A stretch of DNA of 64,000 bases from Aliihoeflea sp023389195 (GTDB lineage Bacteria > Pseudomonadota > Alphaproteobacteria > Rhizobiales > Rhizobiaceae), in assembly GCA_023389195.1 (NCBI GenBank), contig JAEWET010000003.1, positions 1 through 64,000 of the forward strand. Reading direction: 5' to 3'. Both the position numbers and the translations under genes were made by a program. The notes under the pieces are model-generated. The model saw nothing but the letters and a program-made list of their open reading frames with translations, was not told where the DNA came from and searched no databases. Positions 60,629 through 64,000 of the stretch are shown here, one piece after another; positions within the stretch are counted from its first letter, which is position 1; every line of letters begins with the position of its first letter.

Positions 60629-61792
60629 ATGCATCTCATTCAGGATCAGGCCGAACTCGAAGCCGTCGTCGCCCAGCTCGAACAGTCGAGCTTCGTCACC
60701 GTCGATACCGAATTCATTCGCGAGACGACGTTCTGGCCCATCCTGTGCCTGATCCAGATGGCCGCGCCCGGCGTCACCGCCTTGGTCGATCCGCTTTCCA
60801 AGAACATCGACCTCGCACCCTTCTTCCGCCTGATGGCGAACGAGAAGGTCATCAAGGTCTTCCATGCTGCGCGGCAGGACATCGAGATCGTCTTCCATCT
60901 CGGCGACATGATCCCGCATCCCGTCTTCGACACGCAGGTCGCGGCGATGGTCTGCGGCTTCGGCGACAGCGTCTCCTATGACCAGCTCGTCCAACGGATC
61001 ACCGGAACCCGGCTCGACAAGTCGTCCCGCTTCACCGATTGGCGCCATCGCCCGCTTTCCGACAAGCAGCTCGAATATGCGCTCGCCGATGTCACCTACC
61101 TGATCGATGTCTACGAACATCTGCGCGCCGAACTCGAGCGCGAGGATCGCGCCCACTGGCTGACCGAAGAAATGGACGTCCTCACCGCCCGCGAGACTTA
61201 CGATCCACATCCCGACGATGCCTGGAAGCGGCTCAAGATGCGGGTGCGCAAGCCGCAGGAACTGGCGATCGTGCAGGCGCTGGCCGCATGGCGCGACCGC
61301 GAGGCGCGCGAGCGTGACGTGCCGCGTCAGCGCGTCGTCAAGGACGACGCCATTTACGAGATCGCCCAGCAAGGCCCGCGCGACAGCCAGGCGCTCGGGC
61401 GATTGCGTTCGACGCCGAAGGGCTGGGAGCGCTCGTCGACCGCCGCCGCGCTTCTCGAAATCGTCAACAAGGCGCTAGACCTGCCCAAGGAGCAGCTTCC
61501 GAAAATGCCCAAGCAGGTGCATCAGCCGGAAGGATCGGGCGCCGCCGTCGAACTCCTGAAGGTCCTTCTCAAGATGATCGCCGAGAAGGAAGGCGTCGCG
61601 CCGAAGGTGCTCGCCTCGGGCGACGACCTCGAAAAGATCGCCGGCGAAGGCGAGGACGCCACGGTTCCGGCCCTCGCGGGCTGGCGCCGCGAAGTCTTCG
61701 GCGAACGCGCGCTGCAACTCGTGCGCGGCGAGGTCGGCGTGAAATTCGAGAAGCGCCGGGTCGTCGCGTTCGATATCGCCGCCGGCGAATAG
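60629..61792 (+). CDS. rnd: Ribonuclease D
   Basis: A 387-residue 3'-5' exoribonuclease in tRNA and stable RNA maturation. The DEDD exonuclease domain holds TVDTEFIRETTFWPILCLIQ (first Asp and Glu), VFHAARQDIEIVF (second Asp) and YALADVTYLIDVYEHL (last Asp and Tyr). The HRDC domain starts near 215 (QELAIVQALAAWRDREARERD). Its stop abuts that of the convergent ppx gene with no gap. Confidence 0.95.
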   Translation: MHLIQDQAELEAVVAQLEQSSFVTVDTEFIRETTFWPILCLIQMAAPGVTALVDPLSKNIDLAPFFRLMANEKVIKVFHAARQDIEIVFHLGDMIPHPVFDTQVAAMVCGFGDSVSYDQLVQRITGTRLDKSSRFTDWRHRPLSDKQLEYALADVTYLIDVYEHLRAELEREDRAHWLTEEMDVLTARETYDPHPDDAWKRLKMRVRKPQELAIVQALAAWRDREARERDVPRQRVVKDDAIYEIAQQGPRDSQALGRLRSTPKGWERSSTAAALLEIVNKALDLPKEQLPKMPKQVHQPEGSGAAVELLKVLLKMIAEKEGVAPKVLASGDDLEKIAGEGEDATVPALAGWRREVFGERALQLVRGEVGVKFEKRRVVAFDIAAGE

Positions 61793-63310
61793 CTATTCGC
61801 CGTCGACCACCAGTTCCATCGGCCGCCCTAGAACCTTGGACAACTGCGCCATGCGCCCGGCGGGGCGCTCGCCCATCAGGCCGGCATGTTCAGCAGGGAT
61901 GACCAGGCAGAGTGTGCCGTCGGGCCGCGTGCGCCAGGTCAGATTCGGAATGATGCCCGGCATCGAGGCCGAGAGCAGATAGACGACGCGCAGCAGCGCG
62001 CCGAGAACGCGGGCGCGCTCGACATAATGGGGCGTTGCCAGCGCCCGCATCTCCGGCGAGACGGAGTCCTCGAAGACGCCCTCGTGCCGGAACAGGTTCG
62101 CCAGCGCGATGAAGGCGCGGCCGGGATGGTCGACGCCGATGAACGAAGCGTGGGCGATGATGTTGAGCGACTGCGTGCCGCGATATTCGGGGTGCGCGCG
62201 CCAGCCGATATCGGCGAGCAGGCATGCGGCCTGCCGGTAGCGCGAATCCGCCTCGCTTTCCTCGATCCCGAAGGTGCGGAAGCTTGTCCCCGTCCATTCG
62301 GCCAGTTCGCGCGAATGGGTGACCGAGCGGGCGCGCAGGATCGCCAGTTCCTCGGCGGCCGAGATCAGTGGGTCCTTCTGTTTTTCCTCGTCTGACAACA
62401 GCGAATAAAGATAGCCCTCGCGCACGCCGAGCGCCGAGACCACTACCTTTTCCGGCTTCATCGAGCGCATGACTTCGAGCAGCGTCGTCGCGCCGTAAGG
62501 CAAGAGCCCGCGCCGGTTCTTGGAGATCCGGTCGATGCCCTTGACCTTGTCGAGTTCGCCGGACGCGACCTGTTTCAGGAAGTCGGACAGCCCTTCCATC
62601 GGCATTTCGTAGTGGTGCATCACGTTGAGGCGGTAGCCGTTCACCATCATGTGGAGGCGGGCAAGGTTTCGCCACGTGCCGCCGACGCAATAGAAGGTGC
62701 GGCCCTGCCCCGCGCGCAGAAGCTGGGCGCGGATCAGTTCGGTGCGCGCGATCTTGGTCGCGGCCGTTGGCGAGTTCTGCGCCATTTCCTGCAGGCGAAG
62801 CCCGCCGAGCGGGAGGGTGATGCCGTCGCCGATCGTCTCGCCCGAAACGTCGACGAGTTCGAGGCTGCCGCCGCCAAGATCGCCCGCGATGCCGTCGGCC
62901 GGATGAAAGCCGGAAATGATGCCGAGCGCGGAATAGTAGGCTTCCTGCCGGCCGGTCAGGACCTTGATCTTCGTGCCGAGAATGTCCTCGGCGCGCGAGA
63001 TGAAATCCGGCCCGTTTTCCGCCTCGCGCGCGGCGGCGGTCGCGATGACGTGGAGGCTTTCGGCGCCAGCCTGCTCGGATAGGGCGCGGAAGCGGCCGAA
63101 TTCCTCGACCGCGCGGCGTACGCCATCGGGGTCGAGCTTGCCGGTCGTCACGATGCCGCGGCCGAGGCCCGCCAGCATCTTCTCGTTGAAGAGCACGGTC
63201 GGCGAGCGCGCGATGCCCTCATAGATGACGAGACGGATGGAATTCGAGCCGATGTCGATGATCGACAGCGGACGCCGGTCCTGCAACCGGCCCTGGGAGG
63301 TGGCGATCAT
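61793..63310 (-). CDS. ppx: Exopolyphosphatase (Ppx/GppA family)
   Basis: A 505-residue actin-like-fold phosphatase that releases phosphate from polyphosphate chains or from pppGpp. The N-terminal motif IDIGSNSIRLVIYE, the second phosphate loop DLGGGSLELVDV, and an HD-like C-terminal region (HPEYRGTQSLNIIAHASFIG) are visible. ppk lies 6 bp upstream on the same strand, so the synthesis and breakdown enzymes are co-transcribed, as in many proteobacteria. Confidence 0.94.
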   Translation of the reverse strand: MIATSQGRLQDRRPLSIIDIGSNSIRLVIYEGIARSPTVLFNEKMLAGLGRGIVTTGKLDPDGVRRAVEEFGRFRALSEQAGAESLHVIATAAAREAENGPDFISRAEDILGTKIKVLTGRQEAYYSALGIISGFHPADGIAGDLGGGSLELVDVSGETIGDGITLPLGGLRLQEMAQNSPTAATKIARTELIRAQLLRAGQGRTFYCVGGTWRNLARLHMMVNGYRLNVMHHYEMPMEGLSDFLKQVASGELDKVKGIDRISKNRRGLLPYGATTLLEVMRSMKPEKVVVSALGVREGYLYSLLSDEEKQKDPLISAAEELAILRARSVTHSRELAEWTGTSFRTFGIEESEADSRYRQAACLLADIGWRAHPEYRGTQSLNIIAHASFIGVDHPGRAFIALANLFRHEGVFEDSVSPEMRALATPHYVERARVLGALLRVVYLLSASMPGIIPNLTWRTRPDGTLCLVIPAEHAGLMGERPAGRMAQLSKVLGRPMELVVDGE

Positions 63311-63316
63311 GCGGCC

Positions 63317-64000
63317 TTAGTCATGCTTCTTGCGGCGGTGGCGCGCGATGCGTTTCGGCGCATGGGATTTCAGGGCATTTCCGCGACCGGAGAGCGACGG
63401 GTTCGTCATGAAATATTCCTGCGCGTTGAACGGCTCTTCCCCCTCCTCCGGCGTCATCCGCCGCGAGGTGCCGTCCGGCAATACTTCGAAACTTTGCCGG
63501 TTGTCCATCAGGTTTCCGAGCATGATCTGGCCGAGGACCTGCTCGTGCACGGTCGGATTGGTGATGGGAACCAGCGTTTCGACGCGCCGGTCGAGATTAC
63601 GCGGCATAATGTCGGCCGACGCGATGTAGACGATCGCCTCGTCCGACGGCAGGCCGTGGCCGTTGCCGAAGCAGTAGATGCGGCTGTGCTCCAGGAAGCG
63701 GCCGACGATCGACTTGGCGCGGATGTTGTCGGACAGGCCCGGGACCTGCGGGCGCAGGCAGCAGATGCCGCGCACGACGATGTCGATCTCGACGCCCGCA
63801 CGGCTCGCCTCGTAAAGCGCATCGATGACGACCGGATCGACCAGCGAGTTCATCTTCAGCCAGATCTGCGCCGGCTTGCCCTTGTTGGCGAAGTCGATCT
63901 CACCCCGAATGTGGTCGAGCAGGCGCTGGCGCAGCGTGAAGGGCGAGATGGCGAGCTTCATCTGGTCGGTCGGCTCGGCATAGCCGGTGATGAAGTTGAA
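63317..64000 (-). CDS. ppk: Polyphosphate kinase 1 (C-terminal part, cut by window edge)
   Basis: The last 227 or so residues of PPK1, which polymerises the gamma-phosphate of ATP into polyphosphate. Visible family segments are KGKPAQIWLKMNSLVDPVVIDALYEAS, GVEIDIVVRGICCLRP and IYIASADIMPRNLDRRVETLVPI. The phosphohistidine and the N-terminal domains lie outside the window. The tail ends in a basic HAPKRIARHRRKKHD stretch. The gene is not broken; it simply continues past position 64000. Confidence 0.95.
   Translation of the reverse strand, partial: FNFITGYAEPTDQMKLAISPFTLRQRLLDHIRGEIDFANKGKPAQIWLKMNSLVDPVVIDALYEASRAGVEIDIVVRGICCLRPQVPGLSDNIRAKSIVGRFLEHSRIYCFGNGHGLPSDEAIVYIASADIMPRNLDRRVETLVPITNPTVHEQVLGQIMLGNLMDNRQSFEVLPDGTSRRMTPEEGEEPFNAQEYFMTNPSLSGRGNALKSHAPKRIARHRRKKHD

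Overview
This window looks like chromosomal DNA from a GC-rich alphaproteobacterium of the Rhizobiales (Hyphomicrobiales), probably near the Mesorhizobium/Nitratireductor/Phyllobacteriaceae branch. The pointers are an LdtR-type MarR regulator next to an L,D-transpeptidase, a MerR-type gene beside ihfA, a potassium-independent H+-pyrophosphatase, a magnesium-type HemB, the order plsX-fabH-ihfA, a Bpt arginyl-tRNA-protein transferase analogue, and two classes of palindromic intergenic repeat of the kind common in rhizobial genomes. The genus is inference; no 16S rRNA gene is present. No phage, IS transposase, integrase, CRISPR array or rRNA operon was seen. Most of the window is core genome.

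Layout. 1-1.5 kb: clpX (cut by the window edge) and clpP, the latter behind a good match to a heat-shock (RpoH) promoter. 1.5-8.2 kb: a metabolic patch with a sarcosine-oxidase-like flavoenzyme, a divergent cytochrome P450, a perfect 35-bp nested inverted repeat, a cupin, metY, a CoA-binding protein, a VOC protein, an ECHDC3-like crotonase and a PaaI-type thioesterase. 8.3-12.9 kb: rplM-rpsI behind a clear sigma-70 promoter and a structured leader, then agmatinase, argC, heme A synthase and a DUF2842 protein. 12.9-22.0 kb: a polysaccharide locus (CE4 deacetylase, FemAB/GNAT-like acyltransferase, Wzz-type protein with a degenerate kinase module, Wza-type exporter, one GT4, a WcaJ-type initiating transferase, a Wzy-type polymerase). 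Its gene content resembles holdfast or unipolar-polysaccharide loci. It ends at tRNA-Pro(GGG).

22-31.7 kb: MerR, ihfA, fabH, plsX, a small kinase-like P-loop protein, DUF177, a cytochrome bc1 chaperone, divergent bamE, hppA and an MFS transporter. 31.7-36.6 kb: one tightly overlapped operon, glyA-nrdR-ribD-ribE-(two small membrane proteins)-ribH-nusB-MFS. 36.7-45.2 kb: ldtP, ldtR, a DUF6163 protein, hemB, a membrane diguanylate cyclase, an RDD protein, bpt, a HerA/DUF87-type ATPase and a PNPOx-like stress protein. 45.5-49.5 kb: sulfate ABC transporter sbp-cysT-cysW-cysA, with a compound palindromic repeat between sbp and cysT. 49.6-64 kb: a DEAD-box helicase with a DbpA-type tail, a PepSY protein, parC, an unknown secreted protein, aspS-pcp-DUF922, a ParDE toxin-antitoxin pair with its own promoter and palindromic operator candidate, an MFS transporter, rnd, and ppk-ppx (ppk cut by the window edge).

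The observations most worth a second look are the holdfast-like polysaccharide locus with its catalytically degenerate Wzz/kinase protein, the two translationally coupled small membrane proteins inside the riboflavin operon, the structured rplM leader, the two repeat elements, and a 13-bp motif shared by two cell-envelope promoters. Nothing in the window is clearly a wholly new system.
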